From NCBI GenBank assembly GCA_016927155.1, contig JAFGNE010000055.1, positions 1-27,388 of the forward strand: DNA of 27,388 nt. Reading direction: 5' to 3'. This document shows positions 14,240-21,729 of this stretch, in pieces. Made by a program: the position numbers and the translations under genes. The DNA comes from Candidatus Peregrinibacteria bacterium. GTDB lineage: Bacteria > Patescibacteriota > Gracilibacteria > UM-FILTER-43-11. The notes under the pieces were generated by a model. That model was given only the letters and a program-made list of their open reading frames with translations. It did not search any database and had not been told where the DNA came from. Positions within the stretch are counted from its first letter, which is position 1; every line of letters starts with the position of its first letter.

Positions 14240-14722
14240 ATGACTGAACCTAAAACTCCCGCCTCATCCGAAGCTCCTGCACCGTCCGCCAAATCCGCCA
14301 GTCCTGCCACAGTTAAAGCGGAAGAGGGCAAGACGGCAAAGAAAAAGACTGCTGCCGAAAAAAAAGGCCGCCGCGCCGTACCGGAGGCGAACATCTTTAT
14401 CACAGCTTCCTACAATAACACAATTATGTCTGTCGCCGAACCTAACGGCAATGTGCTTGCGTGGGCTTCCGCGGGAGGGTGTGGGTTCAAAGGCACTCGT
14501 AAATCCACTCCGTACGCCGCCACAATTACAGCCGAAAAACTGATGGAAAAAGCGTCCCCGTTCGGCATTGAGCGCGTCAAAATTTTTGTAAAGGGCGTCG
14601 GCACTGGCCGTGAACAGGCTATCCGCGGGCTGCAGGCCGCTGGCCTGGAGCTTAAGGCTATTTTCGACACGACCCCCGTTCCCCATAACGGCTGCCGCAA
14701 GAAGAAGGCCCGTCGCAATTAA
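14240..14722 (+). CDS. rpsK: 30S ribosomal protein uS11 with N-terminal extension
   Basis: Platform protein near the mRNA exit and the E site. It has 160 residues against about 128. The core is normal: ITASYNNTIMSV at about 54-65, AWASAGGCGFKGTRKSTPYAA, VKGVGTGREQAIRGLQAAGL and TPVPHNGCRKKKARR at the end. The first 45 residues are low-complexity Ala, Pro, Ser, Thr and Lys, about 30 more than usual. No other ATG gives a normal-length protein, so the extension looks real. No Shine-Dalgarno. Confidence 0.96.
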   Translation: MTEPKTPASSEAPAPSAKSASPATVKAEEGKTAKKKTAAEKKGRRAVPEANIFITASYNNTIMSVAEPNGNVLAWASAGGCGFKGTRKSTPYAATITAEKLMEKASPFGIERVKIFVKGVGTGREQAIRGLQAAGLELKAIFDTTPVPHNGCRKKKARRN

Positions 14723-14753
14723 CCATCTAATTCCGTAACCAATTCCTTTAGCT

Positions 14754-15362
14754 ATGCGTTATCTTAAGCCAAAAGCGAAGCTCTGCCGAAGGCTCGGTGT
14801 TAACCTTTTCGGAACGGAAAAGTATACTAAAATCCTCCGACGCCGTCAGGCAAAACCAGGGGTGCATGGCGCTAAATTCAGCAGAAAAAAAAGTGAATTC
14901 GGCCATCAGCTGGAGGAAAAGCAGAAAGCCAAGTTTGTTTTTGGAATTCACGAAAAACAATTCCAAAAATATTTCCAGAAAGCGGTTTCTCAGCCTGGTG
15001 ATACCGCCGAAAACTTGTTGCGCCTTTTGGAACGCCGGCTGGATAATGTGGTTTATGTTTCCCAGTTTGCCGTTACCCGCGTGCAGGCCCGCCAGATGGT
15101 CGCCCATGGGCATTTCCGCCTGAACGGCCGCCGCATCGACATCCCTTCCGTCCTTGTCCGTCCCGGCGATAAAATCACGATCGCCCCCAAACTTAAAGAT
15201 TCCCCTCTTTTTGCGGGGTTGGAAAAGCTTAAAAATTATGCCCCCAAATGGCTAAAGGTGGACCTTAAAAGCATTACCGCTGAGGTCGCCGCCCTTCCGG
15301 AAAAGGATGATTTGGAAAAAACAATCGACAGCCAGCTTATCGTTGAATTCTATTCCCGCTAG
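14754..15362 (+). CDS. rpsD: 30S ribosomal protein uS4
   Basis: Assembly-initiating 16S rRNA binder; in E. coli it also represses the alpha operon. It has 202 residues. The N-terminal domain lacks the zinc cysteines of some homologues (only Cys11 remains), so it is the C- form. The S4 RNA-binding domain covers about residues 93-155 (LLRLLERRLDNVVY, ARQMVAHGHFRLNGRRIDIPS). It ends in VEFYSR, matching the conserved C-terminus. Confidence 0.98.
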   Translation: MRYLKPKAKLCRRLGVNLFGTEKYTKILRRRQAKPGVHGAKFSRKKSEFGHQLEEKQKAKFVFGIHEKQFQKYFQKAVSQPGDTAENLLRLLERRLDNVVYVSQFAVTRVQARQMVAHGHFRLNGRRIDIPSVLVRPGDKITIAPKLKDSPLFAGLEKLKNYAPKWLKVDLKSITAEVAALPEKDDLEKTIDSQLIVEFYSR

Positions 15363-15382
15363 AATTCTTAACTTTTTATCTT

Positions 15383-16372
15383 ATGCATATTATCCAAGAG
15401 GAGATCGGTTTACCCAAGATCAAAATCGAATCGGCCCAAGGCAACCATGCGGTCTTCGTCATCAGCCCTCTTCCTTCGGGTTATGGCATGACGCTGGGCA
15501 ACGCTTTCCGGCGCGTTCTCCTTTCTTCCCTTCCGGGGGCGGCGATTACCGCCGTTAAAATCGAAGGTGTTTCCCATGAATATTCCACTCTCCCCGGCGT
15601 GAAAGACAGCGTTCTGGATATCCTCCTCAACCTGAAGCAGGTCCGCCTAAAGAAACACTCCAAGGATCCCGAGGTCATGAAACTTTCCGTTTCCAAGGAA
15701 GGCGATGTGACTACCAAAATGATTGACCATTCCAGCACTATCGAAATCCTGAATCCGGACCATGTTATCACTTCCATCACCAAGCGTGGCGCTAAATTTT
15801 CCATGGAACTTACGGTGGAAAAAGGCGTCGGTTACCTGCCGGTGGGGTTGCGCAAAAAGGATAAAAAAGACATCGGCCTTATCCAAATTGACGCGATTTA
15901 TTCGCCTGTCATCAAGGTGAAGTACGATGTGGGGAGCACTCGCGTAGGCCAGATGACGGACCTCGATAAACTTACCCTGGAAATCGAAACCAACGGTTCC
16001 ATCACTCCGGAAGACGCCCTCAAATTTTCGGCCAGCGTCCTCAAATCCTATTTCGACCTTTTCCTGATGGAAAAAGAAGAAGTGGAACCTGATTTCCAGA
16101 GCGATGTCGCCAGGGTAAAGGCCAAGGAAATAGAAGAGCATGAAGAAGAATTCAAAAAGGAAACCTACACGCCTATTGAAATCCTCAATTTCTCCCCCCG
16201 CACCTTAAACGCGCTCATCAATGGCGGTATCGGTTCCATTGAGCAGCTGGTGAAGTGCAACCCCAGCAAGCTTTCCAATTTCCGCGGTTTCGGCAAAAAA
16301 GCCATGACGGAAGTGTCCGATGCTTTGGCTACCCGCGGCCTAAAACTTTCGGAAGACAGCGGCAATTTTTAA
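15383..16372 (+). CDS. rpoA: RNA polymerase subunit alpha
   Basis: Scaffold for RNA polymerase assembly. It has 329 residues. The N-terminal domain (to about 230) has YGMTLGNAFRRVLLSSLPGAAI. A charged linker follows, then the C-terminal domain (about 265-325) with two helix-hairpin-helix segments (IGSIEQLVKCNPSKLSNFRGFGKKAMTEV, in parts). The Arg and Asn that bind UP elements in E. coli (265 and 268) are kept in SPRTLNAL, so UP-element recognition is plausible here. It sits between rpsD and rplQ as usual. Confidence 0.98.
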   Translation: MHIIQEEIGLPKIKIESAQGNHAVFVISPLPSGYGMTLGNAFRRVLLSSLPGAAITAVKIEGVSHEYSTLPGVKDSVLDILLNLKQVRLKKHSKDPEVMKLSVSKEGDVTTKMIDHSSTIEILNPDHVITSITKRGAKFSMELTVEKGVGYLPVGLRKKDKKDIGLIQIDAIYSPVIKVKYDVGSTRVGQMTDLDKLTLEIETNGSITPEDALKFSASVLKSYFDLFLMEKEEVEPDFQSDVARVKAKEIEEHEEEFKKETYTPIEILNFSPRTLNALINGGIGSIEQLVKCNPSKLSNFRGFGKKAMTEVSDALATRGLKLSEDSGNF

Positions 16373-16384
16373 TCCCTTTATGCC

Positions 16385-16738
16385 ATGCGACACCAAGTGA
16401 AGAACAAACGCGTCGGAAGGAATATGGCCCACCTGAATGCCATGCTTGGCAATTTGGCCTCCTCAGTTATCCTTTATGAAAAAGTCAAAACTACCCGTGC
16501 TAAAGCGATGGCGGTAAAACCTATTCTTGAAAAATTGATCAGCATGGCCCGCAACAAGTCCGCCGCCCATACCCTTCGCCACGCGGATTCCTTCCTCCCA
16601 CTAAAAAGCGCTTCCGCGAAGCTTGTTCAAGTCCTCGCTCCCCGTTATAAAGAAAAGAAGTCAGGCTTTCTCCGTATTATCCCTTTGGGCCACCGTGTCG
16701 GAGACGCGGCTCCCCTGGTACAAATTGAACTTACTTAA
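16385..16738 (+). CDS. rplQ: 50S ribosomal protein bL17
   Basis: Large-subunit protein near the tunnel exit. It has 117 residues, normal. The start MRHQVKNKRVGRN, the ILYEKVKTTRAKA segment (about 29-41) and the C-terminal GDAAPLVQIELT are diagnostic. It follows rpoA by 12 bases and is followed by rplM after 2 bases, so all three are likely co-transcribed. Confidence 0.97.
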   Translation: MRHQVKNKRVGRNMAHLNAMLGNLASSVILYEKVKTTRAKAMAVKPILEKLISMARNKSAAHTLRHADSFLPLKSASAKLVQVLAPRYKEKKSGFLRIIPLGHRVGDAAPLVQIELT

Positions 16739-16740
16739 AT

Positions 16741-17175
16741 ATGCAAAAAACATTCGTCGCCAAACACCGGCCCGGCAGCCAACGCCGATGGTACCTTGTT
16801 GACGCGGGCGGCAAAATCCTTGGGCATATTGCCCCTGCTATAGCCAATACGCTCCGCGGAAAAAATAAGCCCGAATTTACCCCCCATGTGGACACGGGTG
16901 ATTATGTGGTTGTTACCAATGCCGAAAAAATCATGCTTACGGGCAGCAAGGAAAAGCAGAAAGAATACATCACCCATAGCGGTTATTTAGGCCATATTAA
17001 ACGGGTTCCCTTTGAAACTGTCCGCGCTAAAAATCCAGCCCGCATCATTGAAGAGGCGGTGGCCGGCATGATTCCCCGCAATAAGATGAAAAAATTTATT
17101 ATGGCCCGCCTTATGGTTTATAAGGGGCCTGAACACCCCCATGCCGGGCAAAATCCCGTTTCCCTTAAAATCTAA
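16741..17175 (+). CDS. rplM: 50S ribosomal protein uL13
   Basis: Early-assembly large-subunit protein. It has 144 residues, normal. Motifs are RRWYLVDAGGKILGHIA, GDYVVVTNAEKIMLTG, and EEAVAGMIPRNKMKK followed by LMVYKGPEHPHAGQ. The only leader is the end of rplQ, with the ATG 2 bases past its stop, so translation is probably coupled. Confidence 0.98.
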   Translation: MQKTFVAKHRPGSQRRWYLVDAGGKILGHIAPAIANTLRGKNKPEFTPHVDTGDYVVVTNAEKIMLTGSKEKQKEYITHSGYLGHIKRVPFETVRAKNPARIIEEAVAGMIPRNKMKKFIMARLMVYKGPEHPHAGQNPVSLKI

Positions 17176-17189
17176 TTTTAAAATCCGTT

Positions 17190-17657
17190 ATGCCTAAAGC
17201 TAAAGCCAAGCCGCCTGTCGCCGCCAAAACATCTCATGAGGAAGCCCCCAAGGTTCCCGCCGGCCGTAAAGACCGTTTCTTTTATGCCAATGGCAAAAGA
17301 AAATCGGCTGTGGCCCTGGTGCGCCTTTATGAAAACGGCAAAGGTGAAATTACGGTCAATGGGAATCCGGTTGCGGATTATTTTTTCGGCGTCCTTATCG
17401 GCAAAATCAAGACTCCCCTAAAAATGACGAATACCGCCAAAATTTTTGATGTCGTTGCCCAGGTCAAAGGTGGCGGTGTTTACGCCCAGGCTGATGCGCT
17501 TAGGCATGGGATTTCAAAGGCTCTTACCACTTTTGATCCCGCCCTTCGGCCCGCTTTGAAGAAAGCGGGTTTCCTCACGCGGGATTCTCGGGTCAAAGAA
17601 CGCAAAAAATACGGCCTGCACCGCGCCCGCAAAGCGCCGCAGTGGGCTAAGCGCTAA
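17190..17657 (+). CDS. rpsI: 30S ribosomal protein uS9 with N-terminal extension
   Basis: Its C-terminal tail reaches P-site tRNA; the terminal KAPQWAKR keeps the conserved Lys-Arg. It has 155 residues against about 130. The extra 25 or so are an N-terminal Lys/Ala/Pro stretch before FYANGKRKSAVALVRLY. The core GKIKTPLKMT, KGGGVYAQADALRHGISKAL and KKAGFLTRDSRVKERKKYG is intact. It is the last gene of the ribosomal run and faces the next gene with only 9 bases between their ends. Confidence 0.97.
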   Translation: MPKAKAKPPVAAKTSHEEAPKVPAGRKDRFFYANGKRKSAVALVRLYENGKGEITVNGNPVADYFFGVLIGKIKTPLKMTNTAKIFDVVAQVKGGGVYAQADALRHGISKALTTFDPALRPALKKAGFLTRDSRVKERKKYGLHRARKAPQWAKR

Positions 17658-17666
17658 AAACGCATT

Positions 17667-18641
17667 TCAGTTCAAATCCATTTCATACCAGCCGCCGTTT
17701 TGGGGGTTGTGGAAAAAGGCTTTGTTTTCTTCTTTGCCGAAAATCACGGCATCGAGGGGAAAGTCGTATTTTTGGATAAGAGAATCGGTGGCGCCGCTGT
17801 TTATGTCGTAACTGTAAATGGAGGCACGGCTGCCGTCGCCCATTTCAAAGTAGATTAAAGTGTTTTCGCTTATCCATACGCTTTGGGCCAGCGGGATTTT
17901 TTTATCTAGGGGCATAACGGCACGCGTTTGCCAATCCGACTTAAAAACATTATTTTCGCTGTCATTGAATACCAGATAGCCGCTTCCCGGGGCCCATGAT
18001 ATGTTGGACGGGTCAAACAAAAGCGTCTCTTTTTTGCGTGAACCTTCCGCGAGGCCGATAAAATACAGGTTTTGACCGTTTTTAATTATCGCTTTGTTTC
18101 CGTCTGGCGACCAAAATAAACTGATGGGCGGCGTGAGGCCGGCCAGGACAGTTACCGGGGATGTTTTTTCGCCGTCTGTCATGTTGAGGCGGCCTTTTTC
18201 TTTATCCAAATACAGAAATTTGTCCCCCTCCGCGTTCCACGCGGAGGCCTGAACGCTTTCAGCGGCGATGCCTGCCGGCGGAGGCAATGTTTCCCCGTTT
18301 TTATAGGGCGGTACCCTATTCGATGGCAGGATTTCCATGATTTTTTTCGGTTTCAGGGCGAGAACGGAAAGTTTGCCGCGTTTGACGACCACCTGAGCGG
18401 TGACAGGGGAGTATTTTTCCTTTTGGAATTCCACGTTATGTGGGCCGCTGGCCATTTTCAGGGAACAGGGGTCGGCGGAACAGGGTACCCATTTTTCTTC
18501 GTCCACACGCACTTCGTAGGCTGTTATGCCGGTCGTGATCATTACCGTGCCCTTGTTGAGCGGATAAAACCAGATGAGCACCAAGGCGATCAGGGCGGCC
18601 ATACCGATGGCGGTGATGATTTTTTGTTTTTTGCTGTCCAT
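17667..18641 (-). CDS. Membrane-anchored PEGA-like / beta-propeller-like protein of unknown function
   Basis: I do not recognise a named family member. The 324-residue product has a short basic N-terminus, one hydrophobic segment at about 8-26 that would anchor it with the rest outside the membrane, then a small beta-rich stretch at about 30-95 resembling PEGA domains (two Cys at about 54 and 59). From about 130 on there are repeated blades with WSPDGNKAIIKNGQNLYFIG and WAPGSGYLVFNDSENNVF, like TolB/WD40-type propellers. It starts 3 bases after the yraN stop, so it is the last gene of that operon. Surface sensing or envelope scaffolding is only a guess. Confidence 0.75.
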   Translation of the reverse strand: MDSKKQKIITAIGMAALIALVLIWFYPLNKGTVMITTGITAYEVRVDEEKWVPCSADPCSLKMASGPHNVEFQKEKYSPVTAQVVVKRGKLSVLALKPKKIMEILPSNRVPPYKNGETLPPPAGIAAESVQASAWNAEGDKFLYLDKEKGRLNMTDGEKTSPVTVLAGLTPPISLFWSPDGNKAIIKNGQNLYFIGLAEGSRKKETLLFDPSNISWAPGSGYLVFNDSENNVFKSDWQTRAVMPLDKKIPLAQSVWISENTLIYFEMGDGSRASIYSYDINSGATDSLIQKYDFPLDAVIFGKEENKAFFHNPQNGGWYEMDLN

Positions 18642-18644
18642 GGC

Positions 18645-19028
18645 CTAAAGTTGGTTTTGGGTAACGTTTTTCAGGTGTTTTATCTCCGGCGTTTCATCTT
18701 CCATTTCAATGGCGATGATGTCGATACGCCATAAGGTGTCTTCTTTTTGTTTTTCCATAAGATAATGGAGGGCAGTGCTAGCCAATTTCCTTATTTTTGC
18801 GGGCGTGACTGCTTCTTCCGGGTAACCAAAATTTTTTCCCTTCCTCATTTTTACTTCTACAAACACCGTTTCGCCCGTTGACGGGTCATTGGCTATGATA
18901 TCGATTTCCCCCTGGCGCTTACGGTAATTCCTGGCCAAAATCCGATATCCGTTTTGTTCCAGGAACCGCGCCGCCCAATCTTCCCCTTTTTGGCCTTTTT
19001 CGATCTTATCCATAAAATCACGGGTCAT
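18645..19028 (-). CDS. yraN: YraN family (UPF0102) nuclease-fold protein
   Basis: Small protein with the restriction-endonuclease-like fold found in Holliday-junction resolvase relatives; its role is unknown. Family motifs are GEDWAARFLEQNGYRILARN, RQGEIDIIA and VFVEVKMRKG, giving the D-ExK type catalytic set (Glu and Asp of GEIDIIA, then EVK), followed by KIRKL. It has 127 residues from ATG 19028; an internal ATG at 19013 (MDKIEKGQKGED) is equally possible and closer to the family start. It lies between the kinase-like gene and the PEGA-like gene. Confidence 0.93.
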   Translation of the reverse strand: MTRDFMDKIEKGQKGEDWAARFLEQNGYRILARNYRKRQGEIDIIANDPSTGETVFVEVKMRKGKNFGYPEEAVTPAKIRKLASTALHYLMEKQKEDTLWRIDIIAIEMEDETPEIKHLKNVTQNQL

Positions 19029-19045
19029 GGAACGCGGATCATGTT

Positions 19046-19633
19046 TTAGGTAAAAAGGGTCAAAGTCAGGCTTGCCCCCAAGGGAATGATGAGGTTGTCG
19101 TCCACTTCGAAATCGAAAATTTTGATTTGGGGGATTTCCAAAAACATGGCGATGCAGGAGGCCGCGATAGCCGCGTAAAGGTTGGGTACAAAATAATACG
19201 CTACGGGGATAGAAAGGATGATGCCGACAAGGGTCCCCTCCAGAAATTTTTCGGGGTTCAGACGGGTTGTCATGCGCCCGAGGTGCCGACCTACCAAGTT
19301 GGTGAAGGCATCACCCACGCTCAAGATCAAAATGCCCGCGTAGGCGATGGGTTTATCGAAAAGCACCAGGCAAAGGTAGGCGCCAATGGTAAAAAACAAA
19401 ATGCCCCTACCGGGAAATTGCCGCATGTGGTGCTCCCTTTCAAAAAACCCCAGTATACGCCGTATAAAATCCAATTTTTCGCGTTTGACGAGAAAAGAAG
19501 TCATGGCCCCGCCAATGATCACACCTAAGAGCAAGGCGTTATTCAAAAAACCGAAGTGGTATAAAAGCACCAGGACAGGCCCGTACGTGAGGTGGATGAT
19601 TTGCCGACGGAATTCCATGGCATGGTCGCTCAT
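19046..19633 (-). CDS. Diacylglycerol/polyprenol kinase-like integral membrane protein
   Basis: It has 195 residues, mostly hydrophobic, with about six membrane segments. The early FRRQIIHLTYGP and the later GDAFTNLVGRHLG with NPEKFLEGTLVG match the CTP-dependent lipid kinase / phytol kinase / dolichol kinase group related to CDP-diglyceride synthase. The likely job is phosphorylating a lipid alcohol or handling CTP-activated lipid. The substrate cannot be told from sequence. It begins a minus-strand operon with yraN and the PEGA-like gene. The start ATG 19633 has no Shine-Dalgarno. Confidence 0.8.
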   Translation of the reverse strand: MSDHAMEFRRQIIHLTYGPVLVLLYHFGFLNNALLLGVIIGGAMTSFLVKREKLDFIRRILGFFEREHHMRQFPGRGILFFTIGAYLCLVLFDKPIAYAGILILSVGDAFTNLVGRHLGRMTTRLNPEKFLEGTLVGIILSIPVAYYFVPNLYAAIAASCIAMFLEIPQIKIFDFEVDDNLIIPLGASLTLTLFT

Positions 19634-19661
19634 AGGGGTTCTCTCATTGTTTCACACTTGC

Positions 19662-19674
19662 AGGTATGATACCT
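19662..19674. promoter_or_regulatory. Perfect 13-bp dyad in the divergent promoter region
   Basis: AGGTATGATACCT reads the same on both strands except at its centre base. It lies in the 61-base gap between the minus-strand kinase-like gene and plus-strand dgt. It contains TATGAT forward and TATCAT in reverse, both good -10 matches, so it could be a shared promoter core or an operator. Matching -35 boxes are weak. Confidence 0.45.
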
Positions 19675-19694
19675 TAAAGCCGTCTTTTTGACTA

Positions 19695-20810
19695 ATGATT
19701 TCCATGGTTTTTAAACGGGAAGACATTGAGGCGCGGGAGCAGGACACCTTGGCCCCTTACGCGGCGAAAAGCGCCGAAACCAAAGGCCGGGAATATCCCG
19801 AAACGGAAGATGAACTGCGCACGGCGTTCCAGCGCGATATCGACAGGATCATTTATTGCCTGGCCCGCCGAAGGCTCTCCAAAAAAACCCAGGTTTTTTT
19901 CGCGGGGCATGGCGACCATTACCGCAACCGTTCTTCCCATACCGATGAAGTGGTGCGTATCGCCCGTTCTTTGGCGCGTACCCTGGGCCTGAACGAAGAC
20001 CTTGCCGAAGCTATCGCCCTGGCGCACGATTTGGGTCACCCTTGTTTTGGCCATAAAGGCGAACAAACGCTGGATGAGCTTTTGGAACCCCATGGCGCCC
20101 ATTTTGAGCATAATGAACAAAGCTTATGGGTTGTGGAACGCCTGGAGCGCAAAAGCGAAAATTATCCCGGCCTCAACCTCACTTTTGAGGTACGCGATGG
20201 CCTCAACAAGCACCGTACCCCTTATGATTCTCCCCGGGCCACCGATTCCGCCATGCCCACCCTGGAGGCCCAGCTGGTGAATGTTGCCGATGAGATCGCT
20301 TATAAACACCACGACATTGATGACGGCTTGCGCGCTAAAGCCTTCACGGAAAAAGACCTTGAAAATTTGAGGCTTTGGCAGGAAGCGATGAAAGATGTAG
20401 GGGGCAATATCGGCACTATCAGGTCCCGCGTTATCGAGATCATGATCAATGACCTTGTGCAAACTACCGAAGGGCGGCTCAATGAGCTGAAAATCCGTAC
20501 ACTTGATGACGTGTCCAGCCAAAAAGAGCCTGTGGCACGTTTTTCCGAAGCCATGGCGAAAATGATTGAAGAACTTGGCAAGTTCCTTGAAGAGAGGTTT
20601 TACAAGTTCGAACCTGTGCAAAAATATAACCGCCAGGGCGAAGGGGTTATCCATTTCCTGTTTAAAAAATTTTATGATGAGCCGGAAAAAATGCCGGAAG
20701 AATTTATCGCGCGGCTGAAAAACGAACCCAAAGCCATTATCGTTAAGGATTACATTGCCGGCATGACCGACCATTTCGCGTTAGAACTTTATGATAAATT
20801 CAAAAAATGA
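19695..20810 (+). CDS. dgt: dGTP triphosphohydrolase (dNTPase, HD family)
   Basis: Hydrolyses dGTP, or several dNTPs in broader homologues, to the nucleoside and triphosphate. It has 371 residues. The N-terminus has LAPYAAKSAETKGR, then AFQRDIDRIIYCLARRRLSKKTQVF. The HD metal site is clear: His82 in NRSSHTDEV, His111-Asp112 in HDLGHPCFGHKGEQ, and a later Asp near 199 in NVADEIAYKHHDIDDG. This arrangement fits the 'dGTPase-like' group. Its TGA overlaps the nrdR ATG by four bases (ATGA), so the pair is translationally coupled. Confidence 0.93.
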   Translation: MISMVFKREDIEAREQDTLAPYAAKSAETKGREYPETEDELRTAFQRDIDRIIYCLARRRLSKKTQVFFAGHGDHYRNRSSHTDEVVRIARSLARTLGLNEDLAEAIALAHDLGHPCFGHKGEQTLDELLEPHGAHFEHNEQSLWVVERLERKSENYPGLNLTFEVRDGLNKHRTPYDSPRATDSAMPTLEAQLVNVADEIAYKHHDIDDGLRAKAFTEKDLENLRLWQEAMKDVGGNIGTIRSRVIEIMINDLVQTTEGRLNELKIRTLDDVSSQKEPVARFSEAMAKMIEELGKFLEERFYKFEPVQKYNRQGEGVIHFLFKKFYDEPEKMPEEFIARLKNEPKAIIVKDYIAGMTDHFALELYDKFKK

Positions 20811-21253
20811 ACTGCCCCAAGTGCAAAACACCGGATACAAAAGTGGTTGACTCCCGTCTGGCGGAGCAGGGGAAAGTGATCCGGCGGCGGCGCGAATGCG
20901 AAAAATGCGGGTGGCGTTTCACCACATTTGAACGCGCGGAAATGGCGAATTTGATTGTGAAGAAAAAAGACGGCACTTATGAGCCTTACAACCGCACTAA
21001 GCTGGAAAACGGCCTTTGGATCGCCTGCGGCAAACGGCCTGTCACCCAAATGCAGATTGATGACATGGTTAACCGGCTGGAAGAGAAATGGGGCACCAAC
21101 AAAAAGAACATCAGCAGCCAGACTATAGGCAATGACGTGATGGATGCCCTTAAGAAACTCGACCATATCGCTTACATCCGTTTTGCCAGCGTGTACCGCA
21201 GTTTTAAAGACGTGGACGAATTCAAAAAGGAACTTGGCAAACTTTTAAAGTGA
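20807..21253 (+). CDS. nrdR: Transcriptional repressor NrdR
   Basis: Nucleotide-sensing repressor of ribonucleotide reductase genes. It has 148 residues. The zinc ribbon is formed by Cys3, Cys6, Cys31 and Cys34, and an ATP-cone covers about residues 46-136. The core IRRRRECEKCGWRFTTFER is nearly family-perfect. It shares four bases with dgt and its stop overlaps the next ATG by one base. I saw no clear NrdR box in the window, so its target lies elsewhere. Confidence 0.98.
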   Translation: MNCPKCKTPDTKVVDSRLAEQGKVIRRRRECEKCGWRFTTFERAEMANLIVKKKDGTYEPYNRTKLENGLWIACGKRPVTQMQIDDMVNRLEEKWGTNKKNISSQTIGNDVMDALKKLDHIAYIRFASVYRSFKDVDEFKKELGKLLK

Positions 21254-21729
21254 TGGAAAAAGGAAAAACCCAAATCAGGTATTATTTGGCGCCGGCGGTT
21301 GTCTTCGCCTTGGCCGTGGGTTTTATGTTATGGTCGCGTACGCCCGCCAAGGTGCCGCTCCGCATCGAAACCGCTGAACATAGCTATAACCTGCTGGTGG
21401 ACATTGCCGCTACCCCTAAAGAGCGCGAAAAAGGGCTGATGGGAAGGGCATTCCTTCCGGAGGACGAAGGCATGCTTCTGGTTTATGAGCATCCCGGCAC
21501 GCCGGTTTTATGGATGAAGAACATGGTTTTCCCCCTCGATTTTGTTTTTATCGGGTCTGACCAGAGCGTTGTTGAAATCAAAAGCAAGATTCCCCCTTGC
21601 GGAACAGCCGATGACCTTTGTCCCCGCTATTTCCCCAACCATCCTGCCCGTTATGTTTTGGAGCTCGCGGGCGGGTTCGTTGAAAAATACGGCATTCATC
21701 TTGGCGACAAGATCAGTTTGGAAAAATAG
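21253..21729 (+). CDS. DUF192 family protein, membrane anchored
   Basis: It has 158 residues. One N-terminal hydrophobic segment (about 10-28) would anchor it or act as a signal. The domain then runs from about 40 on with ATPKEREKGLMGRAFLPEDEGMLLVYE, WMKNMVFPLDFVFIG and YVLELAGGFVEKYGI, all typical of DUF192 proteins, whose function is unknown. The ATG at 21253 overlaps the nrdR stop (TGATG); a GTG three bases earlier is a less likely start. It ends directly against the opposite-strand ctpA. Confidence 0.93.
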   Translation: MEKGKTQIRYYLAPAVVFALAVGFMLWSRTPAKVPLRIETAEHSYNLLVDIAATPKEREKGLMGRAFLPEDEGMLLVYEHPGTPVLWMKNMVFPLDFVFIGSDQSVVEIKSKIPPCGTADDLCPRYFPNHPARYVLELAGGFVEKYGIHLGDKISLEK

